Source: Duganella sp. sic0402 (GTDB lineage: Bacteria; Pseudomonadota; Gammaproteobacteria; Burkholderiales; Burkholderiaceae_D). Taken from it: 64,000 bases of DNA. The position numbers and the translations under genes are program-made. Shown piece by piece: positions 30,895 through 40,204 of this stretch; position 1 is the first letter of the stretch; the number at the start of each line of letters is the position of its first letter. The stretch is from assembly GCF_019219065.1 (NCBI RefSeq), contig NZ_JAHUWK010000001.1, positions 434,001 to 498,000 on the forward strand. Direction: 5' to 3'. Below the pieces are notes generated by a model. It was given only the letters and a program-made list of their open reading frames with translations. It had not been told where the DNA came from and searched no databases.

Positions 30895-33135
30895 TCAGAC
30901 GCCTGGCGGCGGGCCGCCAGGACCACCGGGACCGCCCGGACGCGGTCCCCAGCCACCGCCTTCATCCTGCTTGTTGGCGTTGGATGCATTGGCGCCGCCG
31001 AAGCGGTAGGACAGGCCGATGTAGACCACCCGGCCGTCGAAGCGGCGGGTGCTGGTTTCGCGCAGCGTGCTGCTGTTGATGATGGTTTCCATCTTGTTGG
31101 TGTTGAACACGTCGGTGACGTTGGCCACCAAGGTCATCTGCGGCGTCACGGTATAGCGCCAGCTGGCGTTGACCGAATGGTTCGGCGAACGGTAGCCCTG
31201 GCCGGACAGCTGCTTGCCCATCATCTGCAAGGCCAGCTGGAACTGATTGGCCGGATCGTACTGGTAGTTCAGCCGCACGCGGCCGCTCAGCGAATTGGCG
31301 GTGCGCTCCACCAGCACGCCGGTGTCATCGTAGAATTTCTGCTGCGAGCGCGCCAGATTGCCGCTGGTGTTCAGCGTCAGCGATGGCGTCAGCTTGCCGT
31401 TGACAGTGAACTCCAGGCCGCTGGAATGGCTGCCTTCGCCGTTGGCCTTGGTGGTCAGCAGCACGTTTGGCGCGACGAAGTAGCGATAGTCGACGATGGC
31501 GTCGGTGTCGCGGCGGTAGTAGCCGCGCAGATTGGTTTCCAGGCCGCCGAAACGGGTTTCATAGCCCACTTCAAACGAATCGGTTTTGGTCGGCCTCAGG
31601 TCCGGGTTGCCCGAGGAGACGTTGAATTCGTCGCGGTAGGTGACGTAGGGATTGAGCTCGTTGGCGTTCGGGCGGCGGATGCGGCGCGCATAGGAAAAGC
31701 GCATATTCGCGTTGTCGTTCACCTTGTAAGTGGCAAACGCGCTCGGGATGTAGTTGATGTAGTGATTTGTGCCCGCGACCGCGCTGGTGATCTGGTTGAT
31801 GTCCATGTCGGTGTACTCGGCGCGCAGGCCGGCCAGCGCGCCCCAGCGCTCGTTCAGCCGCAGCTGGTAGCTGCCGTACAGCGCATACACGGTTTCATCC
31901 AGGTCGTAGGCGTTGGTGCGGCCGTTGTTGACGGTCGCCGCGCCAGTCAGCGGGTTGATGTCGGTGTACAGTGTATTGAAGGAGTTGTCGTTGGTCGCCA
32001 CCTTGTAGCCCGCCTTGGCGGTGCCGCCCCACAGCGGACGCTCGTAGTCGCCGGTAAAGTCGACAATGCGGGTGCTGAACTGGCTGTGCTGCGCGGCGCG
32101 GGTGTCGGCCATGCCTGGCGTGGCGTAGTCGTTGGTGTAGTCGCTCTGGTTATCGTTCTCGGAGGCGGAGACGCGCAGGTCGATCTTCAGGGTTTCGCCT
32201 GGCAGTTCGCCCTTGTGGTCGTAGCGGCCGCCCCAGCTTAAGTTGGTGCTGTCGCCGGTGCGCGTGGTGCTGCGCACGTAGTCGCTGGCCGGGATCAGGG
32301 TGGTGGCGCCGTTGACGTAATGGTCGCTGGAGCGCTGGTCGTTGCCGCGGCTATTGTAGGAGGCGCTGCCGGTCAGCGTGTCGGTCTGGCTCAGGTTGTA
32401 GCTGACGCTGCCGTTGACGCTGGCCATATCGTTCAGGCCACGGCTGGACGATTGCTGGGTGCTGTGCACGAACTGGCCGCTATTCGCGTCCAGCCGGTCG
32501 CGGCTGACATCGGCCACCGAGTTGCGGCCGTCATGGCGCACGTTGGCGCTGCCCTGGAAGCCCCATGGACCCTCGTTATAGCTGCCGTTGACGGCGCTGT
32601 TGTAGCGGCCGGCGGTGCCGCCGTTGCCGTTGACGGTCGCCATGCCGCCTGGCTTGCGGTTGCGGCGCATCACCAGGTTCAGGATCGGACCGCCGCCTGC
32701 TTCGTTGCCGAATTGCGCGCCGGGATTGTTGATGACTTCGATCGATTCGATATCGTCGGCCGCCATCGCTTGCAGCGCCGGGCCACGGTTATCGCCTTGC
32801 AGCAGCGCTGATGGCTTGCCGTCCACCATGATCTGTACGGTGCTGCTGCCGCGCAGCGTGACGCTGCCGTCCGAATCCACACTGACCGACGGGACATTGT
32901 TCAGCGCATCGGCGGCGCTGCCGTTGGTGCTGGAGACGTCGGATTTGACGTCATACACCTGGCGGTCGATGCGGTTGGTCGGACGCTCTGCGGAAACGGT
33001 GACTTCCGGCACGACCGGCGCGGCTTCCTTGGCCTTGGTGGTACTTGTGGCGGGCTTTTCGGGGGTGGTGGTTTGGGCGTAAGCTGGCAGGATGGCGCTG
33101 CTGGTCAGGCAGCAGGTAAGCAGTATCTTTTGCAT
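30895..33135 (-). CDS. TonB-dependent receptor with Gly/Pro-rich tail
   Basis: A 746-residue outer-membrane receptor (signal MQKILLTCCLTSSAILPAY). A Thr-Lys-Pro stretch precedes the plug (VTVSAERPTNRIDRQVYDV, ADALNNVPSVSVDSDGSVT, GSSTVQIMVDGKPSALLQG, IESIEVINNPGAQFGNE). The barrel fits the outer-membrane beta-barrel family 3. The last strand (GRVVYIGLSYRFGG) is followed by about 30 residues of Asn, Gly and Pro (GGWGPRPGGPGGPGGPPPG), so the protein does not end in the usual terminal aromatic. Ligand unknown. Divergent from osmC. Confidence 0.9.
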   Translation of the reverse strand: MQKILLTCCLTSSAILPAYAQTTTPEKPATSTTKAKEAAPVVPEVTVSAERPTNRIDRQVYDVKSDVSSTNGSAADALNNVPSVSVDSDGSVTLRGSSTVQIMVDGKPSALLQGDNRGPALQAMAADDIESIEVINNPGAQFGNEAGGGPILNLVMRRNRKPGGMATVNGNGGTAGRYNSAVNGSYNEGPWGFQGSANVRHDGRNSVADVSRDRLDANSGQFVHSTQQSSSRGLNDMASVNGSVSYNLSQTDTLTGSASYNSRGNDQRSSDHYVNGATTLIPASDYVRSTTRTGDSTNLSWGGRYDHKGELPGETLKIDLRVSASENDNQSDYTNDYATPGMADTRAAQHSQFSTRIVDFTGDYERPLWGGTAKAGYKVATNDNSFNTLYTDINPLTGAATVNNGRTNAYDLDETVYALYGSYQLRLNERWGALAGLRAEYTDMDINQITSAVAGTNHYINYIPSAFATYKVNDNANMRFSYARRIRRPNANELNPYVTYRDEFNVSSGNPDLRPTKTDSFEVGYETRFGGLETNLRGYYRRDTDAIVDYRYFVAPNVLLTTKANGEGSHSSGLEFTVNGKLTPSLTLNTSGNLARSQQKFYDDTGVLVERTANSLSGRVRLNYQYDPANQFQLALQMMGKQLSGQGYRSPNHSVNASWRYTVTPQMTLVANVTDVFNTNKMETIINSSTLRETSTRRFDGRVVYIGLSYRFGGANASNANKQDEGGGWGPRPGGPGGPGGPPPGV

Positions 33136-33207
33136 GGTCTGGACGGTACACGGTTACGCTAAAGTAGAGTTGCCATTATACCAGCGGCAACATGTCGCAG
33201 CGCCGCA

Positions 33208-33247
33208 TTTACCCTTCTTTACCAGCGCTTTACACAGCGGTTTACAC
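33208..33247. repeat. Phased TTTAC repeats upstream of osmC
   Basis: TTTAC starts at 33208, 33218, 33229 and 33241, that is every 10 to 12 bases. The last two lie in a near-perfect direct repeat (GCGCTTTACAC and GCGGTTTACAC). Spacing near one helical turn is typical of OmpR/PhoB-type sites. Confidence 0.45.
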
Positions 33248-33278
33248 TGAGATTTATACATAGAAAAGGAACACAGCA

Positions 33279-33668
33279 ATGGCACGCGGTACAGCACACA
33301 TTGGCAATGACACTTATACCACCCGGATCGAGGTCGGCGGCCACGCCCTGGTTGGCGATGAACCGGAACGCAACGGCGGCCGCGATGCCGGTCCGGCGCC
33401 TTACGACTTTGTGCTGGCCGGGCTGGCGTCCTGCACCGCGATTACGCTGCGCATGTACGCCGACCGCAAGCAGTGGCCGGTCAGCGGCGTGGACGTCGAC
33501 TTGAAGCTGAGCCGTGCCGACGACGGCAATATGGTGGTGCAGCGGACGCTGAATATCGCCGGTGATGTGGACGACGCGCAAAAAGCCCGCATGATGGAAA
33601 TCGCGGAAAAAACGCCGGTCACGCTGACCCTGAAAGCAGGCATGCGCATCGACACCAGGCTTGCCTGA
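33279..33668 (+). CDS. OsmC family protein
   Basis: A 129-residue cytosolic protein of the OsmC/Ohr fold, which reduces organic hydroperoxides. The peroxidatic Cys lies in FVLAGLASCTAITLRMYAD. The position that normally holds the second Cys (EIAxKCPVH) reads EIAEKTPVTLT, so the resolving cysteine is replaced by Thr. GGCGRDAGPAPYD-like N-terminal segment (GGRDAGPAPYDFVL) is normal. The activity may therefore differ from thiol peroxidases. AAGGA lies before the ATG. Divergent from a TonB receptor. Confidence 0.88.
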   Translation: MARGTAHIGNDTYTTRIEVGGHALVGDEPERNGGRDAGPAPYDFVLAGLASCTAITLRMYADRKQWPVSGVDVDLKLSRADDGNMVVQRTLNIAGDVDDAQKARMMEIAEKTPVTLTLKAGMRIDTRLA

Positions 33669-33756
33669 AAATTTTTCTTCTCCGGGGAACTCGGCAATAC
33701 AGCCTGCGGTCTAACCATGGCAGGTTGAGCCGTATAACGATTCCTTGGGGGATGTC

Positions 33757-34758
33757 ATGGACTTGATCAAACGTCTGGCAGGACTGCTGGCGGTTTCCGT
33801 CAGTTGCTCCGCTGTAAGCGCGCCCTTGCTGGTAGAGGGTTTTGACAACGTGGCTGCGCTGGCAGCCAAAGGCTGGCTGCTGGAAAATCACAGCGCGCCA
33901 CCGGGCAGCACCGGCTGGTTCCAGGGCGATCCGGCGGTGTTTGCCGCCGCCGGTGGCCCGGCTGATTCGTATATCGCCGCCAACTTCAACAATGCCGCGT
34001 TTGGCGGCGCCATCGACAACTGGCTGATCACGCCGCAGCTGCAGCTGGTCAACGGCGAGTCGCTGAATTTTTCCTTGCGGCTGCTGGGCGAGGGCGCGCT
34101 GGACCGGGTCGAGGTCTACCTCAGCAGCGGAGGCGGGTATGCCTTGCTGGCCGGGTTTGAGTCGGCGGCCGATACCGGCTGGCTGGACCGTAGCGTGCTG
34201 GTCAGCGGTCTGGCTGCGCCGGCCATCGGACGGTTTGCCTTCCGCTACGTGGTGGATGACACCAGCCTCAACGGCAACTACATCGGCCTGGACACGGTCA
34301 GCGTCAATGCGGTGGCGGAACCGGCCACCATTGCGCTGTTCTGCCTCGGCGTGATCGCGCTGCGGCGGCGAAAACGTCCGCCGCGGCGCTGGCGGGCCAT
34401 CATCAGCCTGCCGCTGACGGCGATGGCGGTGCAGGCGGCGCATGCGGATGAGCAAGGCGTCATGCGCTTTCCCCATGTAACGGTGGTGGCGCAGCCGGCC
34501 GCAGCTGGCGTGCCAGGGCAGGGCGGGATGACGGCTTACAAAGATCCCCAAAGCGGGCGTCTGAGCGGTCCCACCGCTGAACAAGCCGCCGCGCTGGCGG
34601 CCGCCGCGCGCACCGATGTGCCAATCGCGCGCCGTGCTCCACCACAAATTGCCCGGCCCGGCCACGGCGGCATCAGCCTGAAACTGGAGCAGCGCCAGTT
34701 CCGTTACGCGCTAACGCGCAAGCCGGCCGCCGACGCGCCGCCGGGAGAATCGCAATGA
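33757..34758 (+). CDS. Exported choice-of-anchor J protein with PEP-CTERM-like and post-PEP-CTERM segments
   Basis: A 333-residue protein. The start at 33757 follows GGGGAT; signal MDLIKRLAGLLAVSVSCSAVSA. Residues about 25-185 are a jelly-roll of the choice-of-anchor J type (EGFDNVAALAAKGWLLENH, IDNWLITPQLQLVNG, GRFAFRYVVDDTSL). Then comes a sorting-like segment, AEPATIALFCLGVIALRRRKR, with PEP replaced by AEP. A further 125 residues resemble the post-PEP-CTERM-1 domain (AVQAAHADEQGVMRFPHV, YKDPQSGRLSGPTAEQAAA). A cut at the sorting site would release that part. ATGA overlap couples it to the protease gene. Confidence 0.75.
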   Translation: MDLIKRLAGLLAVSVSCSAVSAPLLVEGFDNVAALAAKGWLLENHSAPPGSTGWFQGDPAVFAAAGGPADSYIAANFNNAAFGGAIDNWLITPQLQLVNGESLNFSLRLLGEGALDRVEVYLSSGGGYALLAGFESAADTGWLDRSVLVSGLAAPAIGRFAFRYVVDDTSLNGNYIGLDTVSVNAVAEPATIALFCLGVIALRRRKRPPRRWRAIISLPLTAMAVQAAHADEQGVMRFPHVTVVAQPAAAGVPGQGGMTAYKDPQSGRLSGPTAEQAAALAAAARTDVPIARRAPPQIARPGHGGISLKLEQRQFRYALTRKPAADAPPGESQ

Positions 34759-36158
34759 AAACCTCACTGATTGCGATCCTGGCGGCGCTGTTTTGCAGCA
34801 CCAGCTGGGGCGCCGCCACCATCACCATCGTCAACGGCGACCAGCCCGGCGTCGGCTTCAATGACGCGACGCCGGTGATGCCGGTCGGCGGCAATACCGG
34901 CGTCACGCTGGGCGTGCAACGCCTCAACGCCTTCCAGGCGGCGGCCAGCCTGTGGGGGCAGACGCTGGACAGCAGCGTGCCGATCCGTGTCCTCGCCACC
35001 TGGGACGCGCTGCCGTGCACCGACACCGCCGCCGTGCTTGGCAGTGCCGGCGCGCTGGAGGTGTTTGCCGACTTTCCCGGTGCACCGCAGCCGAACGCCT
35101 GGTATGGCAAGGCGCAGACCAACAAACTGCTGGGCTTCGACGCCGATCCGGAGGTGCCCGATGTGCGGGCGCGCTTCAATCTCAATCTGGGCCAGCCAGG
35201 CTGCTTTAGCGGCTCGCCGTTTTACCTGGGGCTGGATAATCAGCATGGCGCCAACACCGACCTGGTGACCGTGCTGCTGCACGAGTTCGCGCACGGCCTG
35301 GGCTTTCAGACCTACACCGACGACGAAACCGGCGAGATGCTGGCCGGCGTGCCCAGCATCTGGGACTATTTCCTGCTCGATAGCAGCACCGGCAAGGTGT
35401 GGAAGGATATGAGTGACGCCGAGCGCGCCGCTTCGGCAATCAAATCCGGCAAGCTGGTGTGGAACGGCGTGCAGGTCACCGCTGCGGCGCAGGTGGTGTT
35501 GCGAGCCGGCACGCCCTTGCTGAGCGTGCTGACACCAGCCGACGTGGCGGGCGTCTACCAGATCGGCGCGGCCGATTTCGGCCCGCGCCTGAATAGCCCC
35601 GGACTGACTGGCGAAGTGATGCCGGTGGTCGATACGCCGCCTGACCTGGGGCTGGCCTGCGCGCCGCTCGGGGCGCTTAACGCCAGGGCCGTCAGGGGTA
35701 AGATCGCGCTGATCGACCGGGGCCTGTGCACTTTTGTGGTCAAGGTGCGCCATGTGCAGGATGCTGGCGCCATTGGCGTCATCATCGTTGACAATGCCGC
35801 CGGCGCGCCACCGCCGGCGCTTGGTGGCGTGGACCCTTCCATCGTCATTCCAGCGGTGCGTATCACGCTGGAGGATGGCCTGGCCCTGAAGGCGGCCATC
35901 GCCAAACGCACGCGTATGCGCTCCGGGATGTTTGCCAATCTCGGGCTGAACCTGGCGGTGCGCGCCGGCACGGACGCGCTGGGCCGCATGCTGATGTACG
36001 CGCCACGGCCCAACCAGCCGGGTTCATCGGTATCGCACTACGATGTCAGCGCCGCGCCGAATCAGTTGATGGAGCCAGCCATCAACGCGGATCTGCGGCA
36101 TGCGGTCAAGCCGCCGGAGGATTTGACCTTGCCGCTGCTGAAGGATATCGGCTGGTGA
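34755..36158 (+). CDS. Secreted PA-domain metalloprotease-like protein
   Basis: A 467-residue exported protein (signal MKTSLIAILAALFCSTSWGA). A zinc motif HEFAHGLGFQTYTDDETGE lies near residue 178, so residues about 20-260 form a zincin-like catalytic part. A protease-associated (PA) domain follows at about 295-395 (GKIALIDRGLCTFVVKV, AGAIGVIIVDNAAG, IPAVRITLEDGLALK). The C terminus VSHYDVSAAPNQLMEPAI and LPLLKDIGW completes the fold seen in PA-containing secreted proteases. Overlap with the upstream gene suggests that the two products act together outside the cell. Confidence 0.85.
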   Translation: MKTSLIAILAALFCSTSWGAATITIVNGDQPGVGFNDATPVMPVGGNTGVTLGVQRLNAFQAAASLWGQTLDSSVPIRVLATWDALPCTDTAAVLGSAGALEVFADFPGAPQPNAWYGKAQTNKLLGFDADPEVPDVRARFNLNLGQPGCFSGSPFYLGLDNQHGANTDLVTVLLHEFAHGLGFQTYTDDETGEMLAGVPSIWDYFLLDSSTGKVWKDMSDAERAASAIKSGKLVWNGVQVTAAAQVVLRAGTPLLSVLTPADVAGVYQIGAADFGPRLNSPGLTGEVMPVVDTPPDLGLACAPLGALNARAVRGKIALIDRGLCTFVVKVRHVQDAGAIGVIIVDNAAGAPPPALGGVDPSIVIPAVRITLEDGLALKAAIAKRTRMRSGMFANLGLNLAVRAGTDALGRMLMYAPRPNQPGSSVSHYDVSAAPNQLMEPAINADLRHAVKPPEDLTLPLLKDIGW

Positions 36159-36172
36159 CCGGAGGGTGAGGA

Positions 36173-36505
36173 TCAGGCTGGCGCCGTGGTCACATAGTCC
36201 ACGATGCGGTCGGCGCAGGCTTCGGAAATGGCGATGAAGCGGGCGCCGTTGCGGTAGCGGCCGTGGGTGCCTATGGCATTGCTATTGACCACGGTCAGCT
36301 TGATTTCGTTGCGGATTGCGCTGCCGGGAAAGCTGAAATTCAGCAGCAGCTGCTCGTCGGTGGGCATGGCGTGGTCGCTGACAAACGCCACGCCCATGCG
36401 CGAGATATCAATGATCTGCGTAGCTTGCGTGTGACTGCCATGGAGGTCGGTAAGGTAGGCATCCACCTGCAGCAGGCGCCTGACATGTTCTCTTCTCGGG
36501 TCCAT
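36173..36505 (-). CDS. PilZ domain protein
   Basis: A 110-residue single-domain protein. The c-di-GMP signature is near but not perfect: basic start MDPRREHVRR in place of RxxxR, and DISRMGVAF fitting the D/NxSxxG motif, followed by the barrel (QLLLNFSFPGSAIRN, GRYRNGARFIAIS). It probably binds cyclic di-GMP and relays it to motility or secretion. Monocistronic; divergent from recQ. Confidence 0.88.
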   Translation of the reverse strand: MDPRREHVRRLLQVDAYLTDLHGSHTQATQIIDISRMGVAFVSDHAMPTDEQLLLNFSFPGSAIRNEIKLTVVNSNAIGTHGRYRNGARFIAISEACADRIVDYVTTAPA

Positions 36506-36589
36506 CGTTTTTTGGGATAGCCGCTAAAAACCAATAGTATAGTGTGCCGCCGTACATACCGGCCATCTATATTTGCATACGCTGGGGAC

Positions 36590-37918
36590 ATGACTACCAC
36601 TCTCAACAAGCAAATTGAGCGCCTGCTGCGCAAGGTGTTCGGCATTGAAGCGCTGCGCGATGGCCAGCGGCGCGTGATCGACAGCGTACTGGCCGGGCGC
36701 GATACCCTGGCCGTCATGCCGACCGGCAGCGGCAAGTCCCTGTGCTACCAGTTACCGGCGCGACTGATGGACGGCGTCACGGTGGTCGTGTCACCGTTGA
36801 TCTCGCTGATGAAGGACCAGGCGGAAAAGCTGGAAGAAGCCGGCATTGCCACTGCCGCGCAAGTCAATAGCAGCCTGTCGCGCGCGGAGGAGCTGGAAGC
36901 GCTGGACGCCATCGAAAAAGCCGGCAAGGACGTCATTTTCTGCACCCCTGAGCGCCTGGCCAACCCGGAGTTCCGGGACTTGCTGCGGCAGTCGAAGATT
37001 GCGCTGGTGGTGATCGACGAGGCGCACTGCATTTCGCAATGGGGCCATGATTTCCGGCCCGCCTTCCTGGAAATCGGCGCTGCGCTGGAGACGCTGGGCC
37101 GGCCGCAGGTGCTGGCCCTGACCGCCACCGCCACCGCCGATGTCATCGACGATATCCGCCGCCAGCTTGGACGCAAGTCTGTGCGGGTGGTGAACACCGG
37201 CATCTACCGGCCCAATCTGCAATACCGGGTGCGCCAGGTGACCAATCCGGACGAGAAAAATCAGACGCTGCTGGAACTGGTGCGCAGCACGCAGGGCGTT
37301 GGCATCATCTATGCGGCCACCGTCAAAGCGGTCAAGCAAACCTGCCAGCTGCTGCTGGACGCAGGGGAAAGCGTCACGCTGTACCACGGCCGCCTGAAAG
37401 CGGCGGAGCGCGACCAGAATCAGAATCTGTTCATGAATGGCGAGCGCCGCGTCATGGTGGCCACCAACGCCTTCGGCATGGGCATCGACAAAGTCGACAC
37501 CCGCTTCGTCATCCACCTGCAAGTGCCGGGCAATCTGGAGGCGTATTATCAGGAATCCGGCCGGGCAGGGCGCGATGGCGAAGACGCCGAATGCACGCTG
37601 CTGTACGACCATGACGATACCCGGCTACAGAAGTTCTTCCTGATGAAGAGCAAGGCACCCGATGAGAAGCATGAGCTGGACCGGGAAAAGCTGGAACGCA
37701 TGATCGGCTACGCGCAAAGCGGCTTTTGCCGCTGGAAGCTGCTGCTCGATTATTTCGGCGATCCCTTGCCGGACTTCGAGCGCTGCTGCCGCTGCGACAA
37801 TTGCCTGTCGCCGCCCGTCATCTCAGGGGAGGACCTCGAACAGCAGGAACTGGGTGACCTGGGCCTTGTTAAAGTTGTCGTCGGAGACCATCATCAGGCT
37901 GGCGTGGCCGTTGCCTAG
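36590..37918 (+). CDS. recQ: RecQ-type DNA helicase, short form
   Basis: A 442-residue ATP-dependent 3'-5' helicase. Motifs: Walker A VMPTGSGKSLCYQLP (about residue 46), DEAH as VVIDEAHCISQWGHDFRP (about 140), LALTATAT, HGRLKAAERD, ATNAFGMGIDK and QESGRAGRDG. The zinc-binding cysteines appear in GFCRWKLLLDYF and CCRCDNCLSP. The RQC winged helix and HRDC are missing. The last 30 codons or so run into the 3' end of the convergent gene, an overlap of 96 bases, and look unlike a natural tail. ATG 36590 was chosen for the GGGG site and normal N terminus. Confidence 0.9.
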   Translation: MTTTLNKQIERLLRKVFGIEALRDGQRRVIDSVLAGRDTLAVMPTGSGKSLCYQLPARLMDGVTVVVSPLISLMKDQAEKLEEAGIATAAQVNSSLSRAEELEALDAIEKAGKDVIFCTPERLANPEFRDLLRQSKIALVVIDEAHCISQWGHDFRPAFLEIGAALETLGRPQVLALTATATADVIDDIRRQLGRKSVRVVNTGIYRPNLQYRVRQVTNPDEKNQTLLELVRSTQGVGIIYAATVKAVKQTCQLLLDAGESVTLYHGRLKAAERDQNQNLFMNGERRVMVATNAFGMGIDKVDTRFVIHLQVPGNLEAYYQESGRAGRDGEDAECTLLYDHDDTRLQKFFLMKSKAPDEKHELDREKLERMIGYAQSGFCRWKLLLDYFGDPLPDFERCCRCDNCLSPPVISGEDLEQQELGDLGLVKVVVGDHHQAGVAVA

Positions 37919-38953
37919 GCGTGGCCCGAAGGCGACGCCTTCCAGATTGTCGATGATGGGCAGGCCGAGCGTGCCCAGGTCCAGCACCAGCCGCTTCTTC
38001 ATCGGCGTGTAGGCGGCATCGTTGAGCGTTGGCAGATGCTGGATATCGCTGGCGCCGTCCAGCGAGATTTCGTACAGCCGCACAAAGGTGCGATAGCTGC
38101 CGTCCGCGCCTTGCACGCCGGCGCGCTCCAGCGCCAACAGCCGCGTATCGCTGACCGCCAGTATTTCGGAGATGCCGTTGTCAGCCTCCATGCCGGGCGC
38201 CGGCGCGGCGGGAAGCGCGTCCAGCGGATAGGCGTACTGTCCCAGCACCTTGCCATCGCGGCTGAAATGCGTGATACGGTTGACCGCGCCGTGCTGCGGA
38301 TCGGGTTCCGCGCCGTCCTGATACATCGGGCCTTCCAGCGACACCCACAGTGTTGCGCCGTCCGGCGAGAAGCTGATACCTTCAAACGCCTGGTTGTTGC
38401 GCGGCCCGGACTGCTGCTGCTTCGATACGGTGAACATCGCCGGCAACGGCAGGCTGGCCAGGTGGCGGCCATCGCGCGTGGCGTGCCGCACGAAAGGATC
38501 GAGCCCCAGCCGCACATCGCCTTCGCTGGCGTACCAGATGCTGGCGTCGCGCGGATCGATCCGCATCGATTCCAGGTCCGGCACTTCGCCGACGCCGGGC
38601 TGGTAGGCTTCCTTGGAAGGATAGGCGCTGCCGTCCGCTTGCAGCAGCGTGGTCACGCCGCTCAGCTGCACCGACCTGAACGCGTGCTGGTCGAACCCCA
38701 GTTTGGCGCGGTAGTAGCGGGCCGGATTGTGCTGCGAGCGGTCGTCGCTGATCATCACCCATTCATCGTTGGCGGCGTCGTAATCGATGCCGGACAGGCC
38801 GCCGACCAGCGTGCCCTGATACTGCATATGCCAGGGCAGGCGCTGCTCACCGATGAAACGTAGTTGGGTAATGGCATCCGGCTGGCGCGGCGTCAGCTGC
38901 GCGCATCCGGCCAGAGCCAGTGCGCAAGCAAGGGTCATGAGCGTCTTTTTCAT
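37823..38953 (-). CDS. Esterase-like-activity-of-phytase family lipoprotein
   Basis: A 376-residue lipoprotein (MKKTLMTLACALALAGC, lipobox Cys 17). The body is a beta-propeller of the phytase-like esterase family: GGLSGIDYDAANDEWVMIS, SDDRSQHNPARYYRAKL, NQAFEGISFSPDGATLWVS and LALERAGVQGADGSYRTFV. It probably hydrolyses phosphate or carboxyl esters in the periplasm. The 3' end overlaps the recQ 3' end by 96 bases on the opposite strand. Confidence 0.9.
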   Translation of the reverse strand: MKKTLMTLACALALAGCAQLTPRQPDAITQLRFIGEQRLPWHMQYQGTLVGGLSGIDYDAANDEWVMISDDRSQHNPARYYRAKLGFDQHAFRSVQLSGVTTLLQADGSAYPSKEAYQPGVGEVPDLESMRIDPRDASIWYASEGDVRLGLDPFVRHATRDGRHLASLPLPAMFTVSKQQQSGPRNNQAFEGISFSPDGATLWVSLEGPMYQDGAEPDPQHGAVNRITHFSRDGKVLGQYAYPLDALPAAPAPGMEADNGISEILAVSDTRLLALERAGVQGADGSYRTFVRLYEISLDGASDIQHLPTLNDAAYTPMKKRLVLDLGTLGLPIIDNLEGVAFGPRLGNGHASLMMVSDDNFNKAQVTQFLLFEVLP

Positions 38954-38970
38954 GGGGCCGCATCATATCA

Positions 38971-40119
<1,149 letters not shown>

Positions 40120-40131
40120 GACAAACCTCAC

Positions 40132-40157
40132 TTAAATGCAATCGGGTTGCATCTTAA
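40132..40157. promoter_or_regulatory. Zur-type operator 1
   Basis: TTAAATGCAA-TCGGG-TTGCATCTTAA is an imperfect palindrome with TGCAA/TTGCA core arms, 12 bases upstream of the CobW gene start. The arms resemble the Zur motif of other betaproteobacteria as I remember it. Confidence 0.7.
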
Positions 40158-40170
40158 GCGGGTTCGTCGG

Positions 40171-40193
40171 TAAACGCAACCAAGTTGCGATTA
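40171..40193. promoter_or_regulatory. Zur-type operator 2
   Basis: TAAACGCAAC-CAA-GTTGCGATTA, with 9 of 10 arm positions complementary. Its GCAAC/GTTGC core is shared with operator 1; the two centres are about 37 bases apart. Confidence 0.68.
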
Positions 40194-40204
40194 AAGTGAC
40201 TGTA

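Noticed and set aside
36542-36590. Longer N terminus for the RecQ helicase
   Set aside because: The 16 extra codons precede a good GGGG site and the normal family start; they also cover the likely promoter shared with the divergent PilZ gene.
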